Notes: generated from the letters alone by a model not told the origin. A stretch of 53,394 nucleotides of DNA from an uncultured Flaviramulus sp. (GCA_947487155.1 CANKVS010000027.1:1-53394); one strand, 5' to 3'. Positions 16,781 to 26,583 are shown, counted from the stretch's first letter. Numbers and translations: made by a program.

Positions 16781-17329
16781 ATGAAAAAAATAACATTTAT
16801 ATTACTTTTAGTGGTTTTAGTAACTGTAAAAGTATCGGCACAAGAAATAAATTGGGTAACTTTAAACGAAGCTATAGAGCTCCAAAAGACAACCCCTAAA
16901 AAAATTATGATGGATGTTTATACCAATTGGTGTGGACCTTGTAAAGTGTTAGATAAAAACACCTTTCATAATGCAGATGTAGTAAAGTATGTAAACGACA
17001 ATTATTATGCTGTTAAGTTTAATGGAGAAGGTAATGAAGAGGTTACCTTAAACGGCAATACATTTACTAACCCAAAATATAACCCAGCAAAAGTAAATGG
17101 ACGTAATTCAGCACATCAATTAGCAGGTTATCTACAAATTAGTGGTTACCCAACTATTGTGTTTTTTGATGAACAAGGAGGGGTTATTGCTCCAATAGTA
17201 GGGTATAAAACACCATCAGAATTAGAGCTGTACTTAAAAATGTTTAAGGCAGATGAGCATAAAAGTATAGATTCTCGTGAGAAGTTTTCAGCTTATGCTA
17301 AAGCTTTTAAGGCTGAATTTAAAGGTTAA
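16781..17329 (+). CDS. Exported thioredoxin-like protein
   Basis: A 182-residue protein with a signal peptide (residues 1-20, ending VSAQ) and a thioredoxin fold. The active site CGPC lies at residues 51-54, within MMDVYTNWCGPCK. The cis-Pro region is ISGYPTIVFFDEQG around residues 125-140. The long insertion between the active site and the cis-Pro is common in the DUF255/DsbD-gamma-like group. It should act as a periplasmic thiol-disulfide oxidoreductase, probably a reductant. It has no co-directional partner and faces comEC. Confidence 0.87.
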   Translation: MKKITFILLLVVLVTVKVSAQEINWVTLNEAIELQKTTPKKIMMDVYTNWCGPCKVLDKNTFHNADVVKYVNDNYYAVKFNGEGNEEVTLNGNTFTNPKYNPAKVNGRNSAHQLAGYLQISGYPTIVFFDEQGGVIAPIVGYKTPSELELYLKMFKADEHKSIDSREKFSAYAKAFKAEFKG

Positions 17330-17338
17330 AGAAAAACG

Positions 17339-17359
17339 TCTTGAAATTTTATTTCAAGA
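17339..17359. repeat. Hairpin between convergent genes
   Basis: A perfect 9-bp inverted repeat (TCTTGAAAT / ATTTCAAGA) with loop TTT lies just after the thioredoxin-like stop codon. It may help end transcription for one or both converging genes, but it lacks a clear T-run. Confidence 0.5.
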
Positions 17360-17373
17360 TTTCAAATGAATTT

Positions 17374-17398
17374 GTCATTTCCGAGACATCGAAAATCC
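17374..17398. repeat. REP-like hairpin, family 3, degenerate copy
   Basis: GTC and CC flank arms ATTTCCGA and TCGAAAAT (7 of 8 pairs) around GACA. The layout is the same as in the hairpins at 43918-43937 and 45302-45321: 8-base arms and a 4-base loop. It ends two bases before the comEC stop codon. Confidence 0.55.
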
Positions 17399-17399
17399 A

Positions 17400-19439
17400 T
17401 TAATAATTTATAATAAAAGCTCCTTTTTTACTGGTTTGGTGAAAAGGGAGTTTTCTTTTTTTACAAATAGCTTCCCAGTACTCTACATACGATTTGTAGT
17501 TGCTGCCATCGGCGATAATATGTTTTGGTTGTATAGAATCTATTAAGCGATTCAAATTTATTTTAGGCGATTGTCTCAATAATACATAATCTGGTTGAAA
17601 TGAGTTTATGTTGTAAATACCTAAACTGTCAACAATCAAAAGTTTTTTATTATTCAATATATAGAACGGTTGTAGAGTGTTTTCTTCAATTGTGTTAATA
17701 TGATTTCCAATAGTAAAATCTTTTATAATATTGTTTTTTGATTGTGTAGTGCTATCAAAATCATGCGCAACTATTATTTTGTTTTTTGCTACATTTCCTA
17801 TTAAACTATATCTGCTTTTATGAAATACAATAAATTGATTTGAAGGTTTATTATAGGCTATATAAATAGAAGCACATTGAAATATTAAAATGGTAATTAA
17901 AAACAATTTCAAATTAGTATAGCTTCTCTTTTTAAATAATTTTATAAGTGTAATAATAACCAAAAAGGAAACTAAAACGTTTAAAATATTGAAAGGAATA
18001 TCTTTAAATAAAAAGCGTTCTTGTTTAGAAATCCATTGTACAAAATCATTCATTAAGCTTATAATGTATCCGTAAATTTGAGCTAAAAATTCTGGTAATA
18101 GCTGTATTGAGGCTAAAAGAATTATTAGTAACCCAAAACCTAAAACAAACCCTAAAAAGGGTATGATTACTAGATTTGAAATAAAAAATAAACTAGGAAA
18201 TTGATGAAAATAAAACAAGCTAACAGGAATAATTCCAAATTGAGCAGAAACAGTTACAGTTAGGGTATGCCAATAAAAACGTATAATCCTATTTTTAGGT
18301 TGCCAAAGGGTATACAAAAGCGGGTCTATAGCTACAATAGCAAAAACGGCTAGGTAGCTTAACTGAAATCCAACATCAAATAAAAAGAGTGGTTTAAACA
18401 GCAAAATAATAAACATAGAAATGGCTAATGTATTGTAAACATTGGTAGGTCGTTTTAAATTCATAGCAATAGCCACAATGCTAAACATGGTTACAGCCCG
18501 TGTTACAGATGCCGATAAACCAGCTATTAAAGCAAAGCTCCATAACATGGTTACAAGTAAAACGGCCTTTAAAAGTTTACCATGTTTAAAACGCTCTAAA
18601 GGTTTAAAAACAAAACTTAAAATGAGTAGAATAATCCCTATATGTAACCCAGATATAGCTAAAATATGTATCGCTCCTGCATTAGTGTAACTCGTATAAA
18701 CCTCTTCGCTAATATCTTGCCGTTGTCCCAATAAAAGGGCGTTAATTATGGCAAGTTCATCGGGTTTAAAGTTATAGCGTTTAAGTTTTGTGTTAATGAA
18801 TGTTCTAATATTATCAGCAATTCCAAATAGCGTACGCGTTTTATTATCTATTTTGAAAAGTGCTTGATTTTTTGTGGATATTTGATGGTAGATGTATTTT
18901 TTTGCAAGGTACTTTTTATAGTTAAATTGATTTGGGTTTAAAGGATGAATTAAATCCTTAAACTCGGTTTTACTTATAAGAATGTCATCTACGTTTAATT
19001 GGTGTTGCGTCGAATCTTTTTGAATGTTAAGCAAAGACTTTCCTAGAACGGTGTTATCTTCAATTTTTAAAATATCAATAACGTATTTGTCGTAATAATT
19101 CCCTGGTTTTAAAACTTCTCTAACCCTAAATGTAACTGTGTTTATAGTGTCGGTTTTAATTGAAATATAATTAGAGTAATGATTGGAAATATTTTTTTGA
19201 TTATGAAAATTAACAGTTAATATACCAATTGAAATTAAGGTTGAAAAAGCTAAAACCCCGAACCAAATAGTTTTAATAAATTGCTTTTTTGAAATAAGAA
19301 ACAGAATAAATAAAACAACTAAAAGAGAGAGACTAACATATAGGCTAGTTGTTAATGGAATGTCAAATAAATATCCAATTATAATACCTAGTATAAGGCA
19401 AATAGTTAGTTTGATTATTGTGAAATTGAGTAATTTCAT
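17400..19439 (-). CDS. comEC: ComEC/Rec2-family DNA uptake channel protein
   Basis: A 679-residue polytopic membrane protein. About three helices at the N-terminus are followed by a soluble OB-like DUF4131 region (about 75-200). Then comes the competence domain, which starts with ALLLGQRQDI and the family hallmark AGAIHILAISGLHIGI near residues 250-268, and contains about seven further helices. The C-terminal soluble part is shorter and lacks an obvious metallo-beta-lactamase HxHxDH motif, as is common in Bacteroidota. In competent bacteria ComEC forms the inner-membrane channel for single-stranded DNA. Whether this organism is transformable is not shown here. Confidence 0.88.
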   Translation of the reverse strand: MKLLNFTIIKLTICLILGIIIGYLFDIPLTTSLYVSLSLLVVLFILFLISKKQFIKTIWFGVLAFSTLISIGILTVNFHNQKNISNHYSNYISIKTDTINTVTFRVREVLKPGNYYDKYVIDILKIEDNTVLGKSLLNIQKDSTQHQLNVDDILISKTEFKDLIHPLNPNQFNYKKYLAKKYIYHQISTKNQALFKIDNKTRTLFGIADNIRTFINTKLKRYNFKPDELAIINALLLGQRQDISEEVYTSYTNAGAIHILAISGLHIGIILLILSFVFKPLERFKHGKLLKAVLLVTMLWSFALIAGLSASVTRAVTMFSIVAIAMNLKRPTNVYNTLAISMFIILLFKPLFLFDVGFQLSYLAVFAIVAIDPLLYTLWQPKNRIIRFYWHTLTVTVSAQFGIIPVSLFYFHQFPSLFFISNLVIIPFLGFVLGFGLLIILLASIQLLPEFLAQIYGYIISLMNDFVQWISKQERFLFKDIPFNILNVLVSFLVIITLIKLFKKRSYTNLKLFLITILIFQCASIYIAYNKPSNQFIVFHKSRYSLIGNVAKNKIIVAHDFDSTTQSKNNIIKDFTIGNHINTIEENTLQPFYILNNKKLLIVDSLGIYNINSFQPDYVLLRQSPKINLNRLIDSIQPKHIIADGSNYKSYVEYWEAICKKRKLPFHQTSKKGAFIINY

Positions 19440-19605
19440 CTATTTAAAATTTCATAAACCATGGGTAAACCATTTTTACTCGATAATCGAGATTTAAATG
19501 CTCCAAAGTTTACTTCGAGGTAGTTTACTTTATTTTGATTAATTATTGCATTTATTTGTTAAATGCTCATTATGGACTCATAATCGAAAGTTACTAAAAA
19601 AGCAC

Positions 19606-20112
19606 TTATAAAACTCGTCTTGCTTGAACAAATGCAAAATACCAATAACGTTCAGATAATAATGAAGTGATAACACCTTTGCTTGTCGTAGCGTGTATAA
19701 ACTCTGTATAGCCAGCTCTAGAAACCGTTACAATACCAACATGGTTAACTTTACGGCTATTCTTTTTAGTAGCGAAAAATAGAAGATCTCCTTTTTTTAC
19801 ATCTTTAAGGTCTATCCAATCTCCAGTAGTTGATAAATCTTTTGTTGTTCTAGGAAGTTCAATATCTTCATTTTTAAAAGCAGTATAAATTAAACCAGAA
19901 CAATCCATTCCTTTTTTTGTAGCACCGCCATATTTATACCGAACACCTTCAAACTGTTTGGCATAATTAATAATACTATTTGCTTTAGGGAGTGGTTTGG
20001 TTTCTGTTTTTGTGGTTTTAGTAATTGATTTTCTCTTTTTACTTGCAGACTTTGAAGATTTACAACTGCCAAAACTAGCAATTATGAGCAGTAATAAGAT
20101 AAACGTTCTCAT
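19606..20112 (-). CDS. NlpC/P60 cell-wall peptidase lipoprotein (C40)
   Basis: A 168-residue lipoprotein (lipobox SFGSC, Cys17) with a short basic linker and one NlpC/P60 domain. The catalytic residues are visible: Cys71 in GMDCSGL, His124 in NHVGI and His140 in EFIHATT. Enzymes of this fold cut peptide bonds in peptidoglycan stems, usually gamma-D-Glu-meso-DAP. The stop codon of lpxB directly precedes its start, so they share an operon. It resembles the E. coli Spr/MepS size class, but that equivalence is inference. Confidence 0.9.
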   Translation of the reverse strand: MRTFILLLLIIASFGSCKSSKSASKKRKSITKTTKTETKPLPKANSIINYAKQFEGVRYKYGGATKKGMDCSGLIYTAFKNEDIELPRTTKDLSTTGDWIDLKDVKKGDLLFFATKKNSRKVNHVGIVTVSRAGYTEFIHATTSKGVITSLLSERYWYFAFVQARRVL

Positions 20113-21225
20113 TTACGATTTAATAGCGTTAAAAATTAAACGAGCTGTTTTTTCACTGGCACCTTTTCCGCCTAAAGCTTTTTCTAAGTCATAATAGTCT
20201 GAAAATAGTTTTTCGCGTTGTTGGTCGTCAAGTATTTTTTCAAGTTCTTTTTTAAGTCTTTTAGAGTTGAAATCACTTTGAATAAGTTCGGTTACTACCT
20301 CTTTATCCATAACTAAATTCACTAACGATATAAACTTTAAAGTAATAATACGCTTTGCAATATGATAAGAAATTGCACTTCCTTTATAACAAACAACTTG
20401 CGGCACTTTAAATAAGGCCGTTTCTAGGGTTGCCGTTCCAGAAGTAACTAATGCTGCAGTTGAAACGCTTAGTAAATCGTATGTTTTATTGGTTACAAAG
20501 CTAATATTAGATGTTTTTATAAATGTTTTGTAGAATTCAAAATCCTGACTTGGTGCGCCCGCAATAACAAACTGATAGTTTGGAAAATCGGCAACCAAAC
20601 TCAGCATAACCGAAAGCATTTTTTTAATTTCCTGTTTTCTACTTCCTGGTAAAAGTGCAATAATAGGTTTGTTGTTAAGTTGGTAAGTTTTCCTAAATTC
20701 AAATTCGTCAACCTGCTTCCTATCTGCAATGGCATCAATTAAAGGATGACCAACAAAAGTGACCTTGTAATCATATTTTTTGTAGAAATCTTCAACAAAC
20801 GGAAGAATGACATACATGGCATCAATATCATGTTTAATGGCTTTTACTCTACTTGCTCTCGATGCCCAAACTTGGGGTGAAATATAATAGTGGGTTTTAA
20901 AATTTTCTTGTTTAGCCCATTTAGCTACGCGTAAGTTAAACCCCGAATTATCAATAAAAACAATAACATCTGGATTAAATTGTTTAATATCGTTTTTACA
21001 AAAGGAAATGAGTTTGAATATTTTATTTAAGTTGGTGACAACTTCAATAAATCCCATAAAGGCACGCTCTTTATAGTGTTTTACCAAAGTGCCTCCAGCA
21101 GCTTGCATAAGATCGCCACCCCAAAACCTAATGTCTGCATTTACATCTTCTTTTAGTAATGCTTTCATTAAGTTGGAGCCGTGTAAATCACCCGACGCTT
21201 CTCCAGCAATAATATAATATTTCAT
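20113..21225 (-). CDS. lpxB: Lipid-A-disaccharide synthase
   Basis: Joins UDP-2,3-diacylglucosamine and lipid X to form the lipid A disaccharide at the inner membrane. The 370-residue product has the full family pattern: YYIIAGEASGDLHGSNL at residues 3-19, FWGGDLMQAAGG near 34, and IDNSGFNLRVAKWAK and YYISPQVWASR between about 90 and 125. Later motifs are GHPLIDAI, LLPGSRKQEI and TSGTATLETAL. It is followed without a gap by the NlpC/P60 gene and preceded by a small membrane protein and surE, all co-directional. Confidence 0.96.
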   Translation of the reverse strand: MKYYIIAGEASGDLHGSNLMKALLKEDVNADIRFWGGDLMQAAGGTLVKHYKERAFMGFIEVVTNLNKIFKLISFCKNDIKQFNPDVIVFIDNSGFNLRVAKWAKQENFKTHYYISPQVWASRASRVKAIKHDIDAMYVILPFVEDFYKKYDYKVTFVGHPLIDAIADRKQVDEFEFRKTYQLNNKPIIALLPGSRKQEIKKMLSVMLSLVADFPNYQFVIAGAPSQDFEFYKTFIKTSNISFVTNKTYDLLSVSTAALVTSGTATLETALFKVPQVVCYKGSAISYHIAKRIITLKFISLVNLVMDKEVVTELIQSDFNSKRLKKELEKILDDQQREKLFSDYYDLEKALGGKGASEKTARLIFNAIKS

Positions 21226-21236
21226 TTATAAACGAC

Positions 21237-21518
21237 TTAAAAAAGCTTAAATACAAATGTAAAAACAGCAATAAAAACAGTAATTAATAAAACACCACGC
21301 GCTCTGTAATCTTGTCGCTGTTTTATAAAAACAAAAAATGCTACTAAATTTAAAATGGCACCTAAACTTATTAGTTTTCCTAAAAAACCTTCAGATGTTG
21401 CCGCTTTTATTACGGTTGTAAAATCATCACCTTGTCCAAGTAAGTTGGCTGTAATAAATAAGCCAATGGTATTGGCTATTAAACCTACTAAAATTCCTAT
21501 AAATATATCTTTTTTCAT
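21237..21518 (-). CDS. Small polytopic membrane protein of unknown function
   Basis: A 93-residue protein with three hydrophobic helices (about residues 5-24, 47-66 and 73-91). I recognise no named domain. It lies between surE and lpxB on the same strand with an 11-base gap to lpxB. That fits a real gene of this operon, although no function can be given. Confidence 0.7.
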   Translation of the reverse strand: MKKDIFIGILVGLIANTIGLFITANLLGQGDDFTTVIKAATSEGFLGKLISLGAILNLVAFFVFIKQRQDYRARGVLLITVFIAVFTFVFKLF

Positions 21519-21536
21519 TTATATTAAGCTTGCTTG

Positions 21537-21555
21537 TACCGAACTGGTTTCAGTA
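21537..21555. repeat. REP-like hairpin, family 1, diverged copy
   Basis: TACCGAA and TTCAGTA (6 of 7 pairs) enclose the loop CTGGT. This copies the layout of the two family-1 elements in the GHMP kinase gene. It abuts the surE stop codon. Confidence 0.6.
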
Positions 21556-22323
21556 TTATAATTTCCAATGGTTTAAATTTTTTATAAAATGATGAGCTGT
21601 TAAATCAAATTGAACTGGAACAATTGAAGCATAACCATTTTCTAAGGCCCATACATCAGTATCATCACCTTTGTCTAAATTAACAAATTCACCAGAAAGC
21701 CAATAATAATCTTTTCCAGAAGGGTTTTGTCGTTTATCAAAATCTTCAACCCAATTCCCTTTGGCTTGTCTGCAAATTTTAATCCCTTTTATATTGTCTT
21801 TATCAACATTAGGAATATTAACATTTAAAACAACACCGTTTGGTAAACTATGATGCAGTACATTTTCTGTGATTGTTTTTACAATGTCTTTACAAGCATC
21901 AAAATTTGCTAACCATTTGTAGTTGAGTAATGAAAAACCAATAGCAGGAATACCCTCAATACCTGCTTCTAATGCAGCACTCATTGTGCCCGAATAAATA
22001 ACATTTATTGAAGCGTTCGAGCCATGGTTAATACCAGAAACACACAAATCTGGTTTTCTATCTAGTAATTCTCTTATGGCTAATTTTACACAATCTGCAG
22101 GTGTGCCAGAGCAGCTATATTCTATTTGAGGCCCATCAGAATTCAATTTTTGCACATAAAGTGTAGCATCTACAGTTATAGCATGTCCCATACCACTTTG
22201 AGGGCTGTCTGGTGCAACTACAACAACGTCTCCAATGGTATTCATAACAGAAATTAATGTTCTAAGCCCTGGAGCATTTATACCATCATCGTTAGTTACT
22301 AATATTAAAGGTTTTTTTGTCAT
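21556..22323 (-). CDS. surE: 5'/3'-nucleotidase SurE
   Basis: Dephosphorylates nucleoside 5'- and 3'-monophosphates with a divalent metal ion in the cytoplasm. The 255-residue protein has the metal-binding start VTNDDGINAPG (residues 9-19), the SGMGHAIT segment near 43, and SGINHGSNASINVIYSGTM around 97-115, which includes the conserved Asn and Ser ligands. Length and motif order are typical. It is divergent from the C-terminal processing protease gene, sharing a 220-base promoter region with it. Confidence 0.95.
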   Translation of the reverse strand: MTKKPLILVTNDDGINAPGLRTLISVMNTIGDVVVVAPDSPQSGMGHAITVDATLYVQKLNSDGPQIEYSCSGTPADCVKLAIRELLDRKPDLCVSGINHGSNASINVIYSGTMSAALEAGIEGIPAIGFSLLNYKWLANFDACKDIVKTITENVLHHSLPNGVVLNVNIPNVDKDNIKGIKICRQAKGNWVEDFDKRQNPSGKDYYWLSGEFVNLDKGDDTDVWALENGYASIVPVQFDLTAHHFIKNLNHWKL

Positions 22324-22543
22324 TTAAGTTTTCAATAGCATCGCTAAAATACATAATTTACTTGCTAAATGTGTAATTTCTTCGGTTTAACAAAAAAATA
22401 GTATTAATTGGCTTTATTGGCATGGTTTTTTCTTTATTTTAGTGCATAAATTTAAGTGAATAAGAAATGTAACATGTTATTTTGAGATAATTAGAAAACG
22501 ATATGTTACCAATGACAAAGACCCAAATACGATGAGGAAAATT

Positions 22544-24676
22544 ATGAAGAGTAATTATAAAATTTTAATGTTAGTTTTATTATTAGCATTTGCATCATGC
22601 AGTTTTACTAGCAAAACATTTAGTAACCCAGATAAAGATAAGTTGTTGATGCAAGTTATAAAGTTTGTTTTAGAGCAGGGACATTTTGATCCTTTGGCTA
22701 TAGATGACGATTTTTCTGCTGAATTATTTAAAGATTATGTAGAATCTATGGATCCTGTAAAACGTTATTTCTATGAATCGGATTATAAAGATTTTGAGAA
22801 ATTCAAATTAACAATTGACGATCAAATTATAGCATCAGATATTACATTTTTCAATATAACTAATCAAGTAATACTGAAGCGTATTGAGGAAGCTAAAGTA
22901 ATTTATAAAGACATTTTATCTAAACCATTTGATTATACAATTGATGAAACTTTTGAAACGGATTATGATAAAATTGATTTTGTTAAAAATAAAAAACAAA
23001 TGAAGGAACGATGGAGAAAACAACTTAAGTTTTCAACGCTTTCTAATTATGATGATCTTTATGCACAAGAAAAATTAGCTAAAAAGAATGATGCTTCTTA
23101 TGTTATGAAAACAGAAGCTGAGATTGAAAAAGAATCTCGTGAAGCAACTTTAAAATCACTGGATATTTATTTTAATGATAATATTGACGATTTAGAACGT
23201 CACGATTGGTTTGCACTTTATATTGACGCTATTGTTGGAGAGTTCGACCCGCATACCTATTATCTAGCACCAAGAAATAAAGAGGTTTTTGATGAACGAA
23301 TGGCAGGTAAACTAGAAGGTATAGGTGCTAGATTAACAAAAAACATGGATTATATTAAAATAGTAGAACTTATATCTGGTGGTCCTGCGTGGCGAAGTCA
23401 AGAATTAGAGGTTGAAGATGTTATTTTAAAAGTGAAGCAAGAAGATGAAGAATTTCCTGTTAATATTGTAGGTATGCGTATAAACGATGCTATTAAATAT
23501 ATTAAAGGTCCAAAAGGAACAAAAGTAACTTTAACTATAAAAAAGATAGATGGCACCATAAAGGATATTGTAATTACACGCGATATTGTTGAGTTAGTGG
23601 AGACCTATGCAAAATCATCATTAGTTAAAAAAGATAACAAAACATTTGGTGTTATTAACCTACCAGCATTTTATGTAGACTTTCAAGATTATAAAAAAGT
23701 AAATGCTGCTATTGATGTAAAAAATGAAATTGAACGTTTAAAGGCTGAAGGTATGGAAGGTCTTGTACTCGACTTGCGTAATAATGGCGGAGGCTCTTTA
23801 CCAACAGTTGTAGATATGGCGGGTTTATTTATTGAAGAGGGACCTATAGTGCAAGTACGGTCTACTGGTGAGGCTAAAGAAGTTTTAGAAGATAACGATA
23901 GAGCTATTGCTTGGGATGGACCTTTAGTGATTTTGGTTAACGAAATTTCGGCTTCAGCATCCGAAATTATGGCGGCTGCGATGCAAGATTACAAAAGAGC
24001 TATTGTTATTGGGAGTAAACAAACCTATGGTAAAGGAACGGTGCAAAATGTTATAAACCTTAATAATATGCTTAGATCTAATACTTCTGGCGATTTAGGT
24101 GCTTTAGCCTTGACCACTCAAAAATATTATCGAATTAATGGTGGATCTGTACAATTAGAAGGGGTAAAGAGCGATGTGAAAGTACCTGGACGTTTTTCTT
24201 TTATTGATGTTGGAGAAAAGGATAAAGAAAATCCATTGCCTTGGGACGAAATTGATGCTGCCGATTATACTGTTTGGGATAATTATTTTGATTATAACCA
24301 AACCATTAATAAAAGTAAGGAAAGAATGAGTAATAATGCGCAATTAAAACTTATTGAAGAGAATGCAAAATGGGTTAAAAGCAAAATAGACGAAACAACT
24401 TTTTCTTTAAACTATAGAAAATACAAAGAAAATATAGATATAAATGAAGAAGAGTCTAAGCGTTTTGATGCTATTTCTAAATATAAAACAAACTTAACTT
24501 TCGAATCGCATGCATACGAAAAAGCACTTTTTGCAAGTGATACAACAGATTTAAAAGAAAAACGAGAACGTTGGCATTTAAGCTTAAGTAAAGATGTTTA
24601 TATTGAAGAGGCTTTAAATGTGTTGGAAGATTTAAAAACATACGGTATAAAGAAAATAGCTAAAGTAAAAGATTAA
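22544..24676 (+). CDS. prc: C-terminal processing (tail-specific) protease, S41 family
   Basis: A periplasmic serine protease that recognises C-termini of target proteins. With the start at 22544 it has 710 residues and begins with a lipoprotein signal (FASC). GAGGAAAATT precedes this ATG, so it is preferred over the ATG at 22532. Domains in order: an N-terminal helical region, a PDZ domain (about 230-315, starting near KLEGIGARL), the S41 catalytic core with Ser in NEISASASEI (about residue 471) and Lys in YGKGTVQ (about 497), and a C-terminal DUF3340-type region. This long form matches E. coli Prc/Tsp rather than short CtpA. Its stop codon is 13 bases from the next start. Confidence 0.93.
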   Translation: MKSNYKILMLVLLLAFASCSFTSKTFSNPDKDKLLMQVIKFVLEQGHFDPLAIDDDFSAELFKDYVESMDPVKRYFYESDYKDFEKFKLTIDDQIIASDITFFNITNQVILKRIEEAKVIYKDILSKPFDYTIDETFETDYDKIDFVKNKKQMKERWRKQLKFSTLSNYDDLYAQEKLAKKNDASYVMKTEAEIEKESREATLKSLDIYFNDNIDDLERHDWFALYIDAIVGEFDPHTYYLAPRNKEVFDERMAGKLEGIGARLTKNMDYIKIVELISGGPAWRSQELEVEDVILKVKQEDEEFPVNIVGMRINDAIKYIKGPKGTKVTLTIKKIDGTIKDIVITRDIVELVETYAKSSLVKKDNKTFGVINLPAFYVDFQDYKKVNAAIDVKNEIERLKAEGMEGLVLDLRNNGGGSLPTVVDMAGLFIEEGPIVQVRSTGEAKEVLEDNDRAIAWDGPLVILVNEISASASEIMAAAMQDYKRAIVIGSKQTYGKGTVQNVINLNNMLRSNTSGDLGALALTTQKYYRINGGSVQLEGVKSDVKVPGRFSFIDVGEKDKENPLPWDEIDAADYTVWDNYFDYNQTINKSKERMSNNAQLKLIEENAKWVKSKIDETTFSLNYRKYKENIDINEEESKRFDAISKYKTNLTFESHAYEKALFASDTTDLKEKRERWHLSLSKDVYIEEALNVLEDLKTYGIKKIAKVKD

Positions 24677-24689
24677 GTTATAGTTATAT

Positions 24690-25793
24690 ATGAGTAACAA
24701 ACCACACTCACTAAAACAATTAGCGCTTCAAAAATTTAAAACCAATTTTTGGGGCGTTTTTAGTTTTTACTTTATTGTGTTGGCAGGAGTGATTTCTGTG
24801 TTTGCTTATGCTTTTGCACCCGATAATTCACAACATGCCAACCAGATGCATTTGTCTATTCATTCAAAAAAACCTGGATTTAAAGTTGAAATATTAACGC
24901 TTCCGTCGCAAATAGAAACAAATCAATCGGTATTTAATAAGTTGTTTTTTGGTCGAAAAAATTCAGATACCGAAATTCCAATTTCAGAATTTAAAGAAGA
25001 AAATGATGTTTTAACATACACAGAGTATGCTTCTGACGGATTGCAAGGTGTTAATAAAAGCATAAACACAAATGTATTTCCTAATAATTCTGCCTCAAGT
25101 TTTATTAAAGAAAAAACGTTTTATTTTGGAACAGATAAATACGGAAGAGATTTATTAAGTAGAGTTTTAGTAGGAGCTAGAATATCATTTTTTATAGGCT
25201 TTGTAGCCGTTTTTATTTCATTGATTATCGGCATTTTTATGGGAAGTGTCGCTGGATATTTTGGAGGTAAGATTGATGCTTTTATTATGTGGGTTATAAA
25301 TGTAACATGGTCTATTCCTACATTGCTGCTTGTTATAGCTATTACTCTTGCTTTGGGTAAAGGGTTTTGGCAAGTGTTTATAGCTGTAGGACTTACCATG
25401 TGGGTTGAGGTGGCAAGAGTAGTAAGAGGGCAAATAATAAGCGCTAAAGAAATGCAATATGTAACCGCAGCTAGAGCCTTAGGGTTTAATGATTTTAGAA
25501 TTATAAGCAAGCATATTTTACCTAATATTATGGCACCTGTTATAGTTATTTCGGCAGCTAATTTTGCGGCGGCTATTTTAATAGAAAGCGGGCTTAGTTT
25601 TTTGGGTATTGGGGCGCAACCACCAATGGCAAGTTGGGGCGCTATGATAAAAGACCACTACAATTATATTATTCTTGGAAAACCATATTTAGCAATTATA
25701 CCTGGACTTTGTATTATGAGTTTAGTCATGGCATTTATGCTTATAGGTAATGCGTTACGCGATGCTTTGGATGTGCGAGGAGTAAAAGGTTAG
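24690..25793 (+). CDS. ABC transporter permease, DppC/OppC type
   Basis: A 367-residue inner-membrane permease of the oligopeptide/dipeptide/nickel importer group. A long N-terminal part with one helix (about residues 21-41) and a roughly 80-residue periplasmic stretch precedes the conserved FGTDKYGRDLLSRVLVGAR (about 147-165) and the binding-protein-dependent transport domain. The EAA loop that contacts the ATPase is at MQYVTAARALGFNDFRIISKHILPN, about 255-279. No ATPase or binding-protein gene is adjacent, so its partners lie elsewhere. The last 116 bases of this gene are repeated at 33210-33316, beyond the SusCD block. Confidence 0.9.
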   Translation: MSNKPHSLKQLALQKFKTNFWGVFSFYFIVLAGVISVFAYAFAPDNSQHANQMHLSIHSKKPGFKVEILTLPSQIETNQSVFNKLFFGRKNSDTEIPISEFKEENDVLTYTEYASDGLQGVNKSINTNVFPNNSASSFIKEKTFYFGTDKYGRDLLSRVLVGARISFFIGFVAVFISLIIGIFMGSVAGYFGGKIDAFIMWVINVTWSIPTLLLVIAITLALGKGFWQVFIAVGLTMWVEVARVVRGQIISAKEMQYVTAARALGFNDFRIISKHILPNIMAPVIVISAANFAAAILIESGLSFLGIGAQPPMASWGAMIKDHYNYIILGKPYLAIIPGLCIMSLVMAFMLIGNALRDALDVRGVKG

Positions 25794-25813
25794 GTATGTT
25801 TTATTACCTTGAC

Positions 25814-26335
25814 TTAAAAAAATAGATGTAAAAAAGACTTGTTAGCTATTTGTGTTCTAAAAAAAGAATATGATCTTTTCATTTGGGTTTTTACTGTATT
25901 AATAGAAATATTGTACGTTTTAGCAATTTCAGAATAACTCATACCGTGTACAACATACGAAATGAAAATATTACGTCTGCTTTCGGGTAACTTTTGAAGC
26001 AAATCATAAGCTTTTTTATTTTTTAAAGATGTATTTTCTAAAGGTATAGGCATTTCATATTGGTGTAATTCTAGTTTAGATAACATAGTTTTATAACGCT
26101 TTTTTTTCTTTAAATAGATATACGAAATATTTTTAATAGCTTTAGTTGCATAACATTTAAACGTATTATTTAAATGAACGTTTGAATGATTTTGACAATA
26201 CCATACAAAGAAGTCTTGAACAATATCTTTTGCTGCTTCCTCATTATCAACAATATAAAAAGCTGTTAGAGTTAGAAAAGAGTAATGAGTTTTGAACTGT
26301 TCTTCCAAATCTTTTTCTTTGCTGTTTATACTCAT
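25814..26335 (-). CDS. ECF RNA polymerase sigma factor, FecI/Bacteroidota type
   Basis: A 173-residue group IV sigma factor. Region 2 spans about residues 12-75 (with VQDFFVWYCQN in the -10 binding helix). Region 4 spans about 110-162, with a helix-turn-helix in MSYSEIAKTYNISINTVKTQMKRS. There is no region 3 and no anti-sigma domain. By family knowledge it would be released by the FecR protein when the SusC partner senses substrate, and then transcribe the susCD genes. Here it is oriented away from fecR, while in most such loci the sigma gene reads into fecR. Confidence 0.88.
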   Translation of the reverse strand: MSINSKEKDLEEQFKTHYSFLTLTAFYIVDNEEAAKDIVQDFFVWYCQNHSNVHLNNTFKCYATKAIKNISYIYLKKKKRYKTMLSKLELHQYEMPIPLENTSLKNKKAYDLLQKLPESRRNIFISYVVHGMSYSEIAKTYNISINTVKTQMKRSYSFFRTQIANKSFLHLFF

Positions 26336-26583
26336 TGTTAATCTTTAAAAAATATTATTTGGTAATTGGTGTCTATACCATAACCATTGCTTTTTTATGC
26401 TATATTAAATATACTTTAGCATCTCAAAATATTAAAATTTAATACTTTTTGCAAGTAAATCTTAGGAAGCTAATTTAATGTGGCTAGTGTAATTGTGATA
26501 AATTACAGGTATTCATAATATGTTAAAATAGTTTAGTGTAAAGTGTTTATCTGTTGATAAAATTACATTTTTTTTATAATATT

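Noticed and set aside
17400..17900. ComEC C-terminus as truncated or frameshifted
   Set aside because: The missing metallo-beta-lactamase motif could suggest damage, but the reading frame is intact to a normal stop and shorter ComEC proteins are common in this phylum.
19490..19535. Short direct repeat AGTTTACT in the spacer downstream of comEC's upstream region
   Set aside because: Eight bases repeated once in AT-rich DNA is expected by chance; it may be a decayed REP but cannot be supported.
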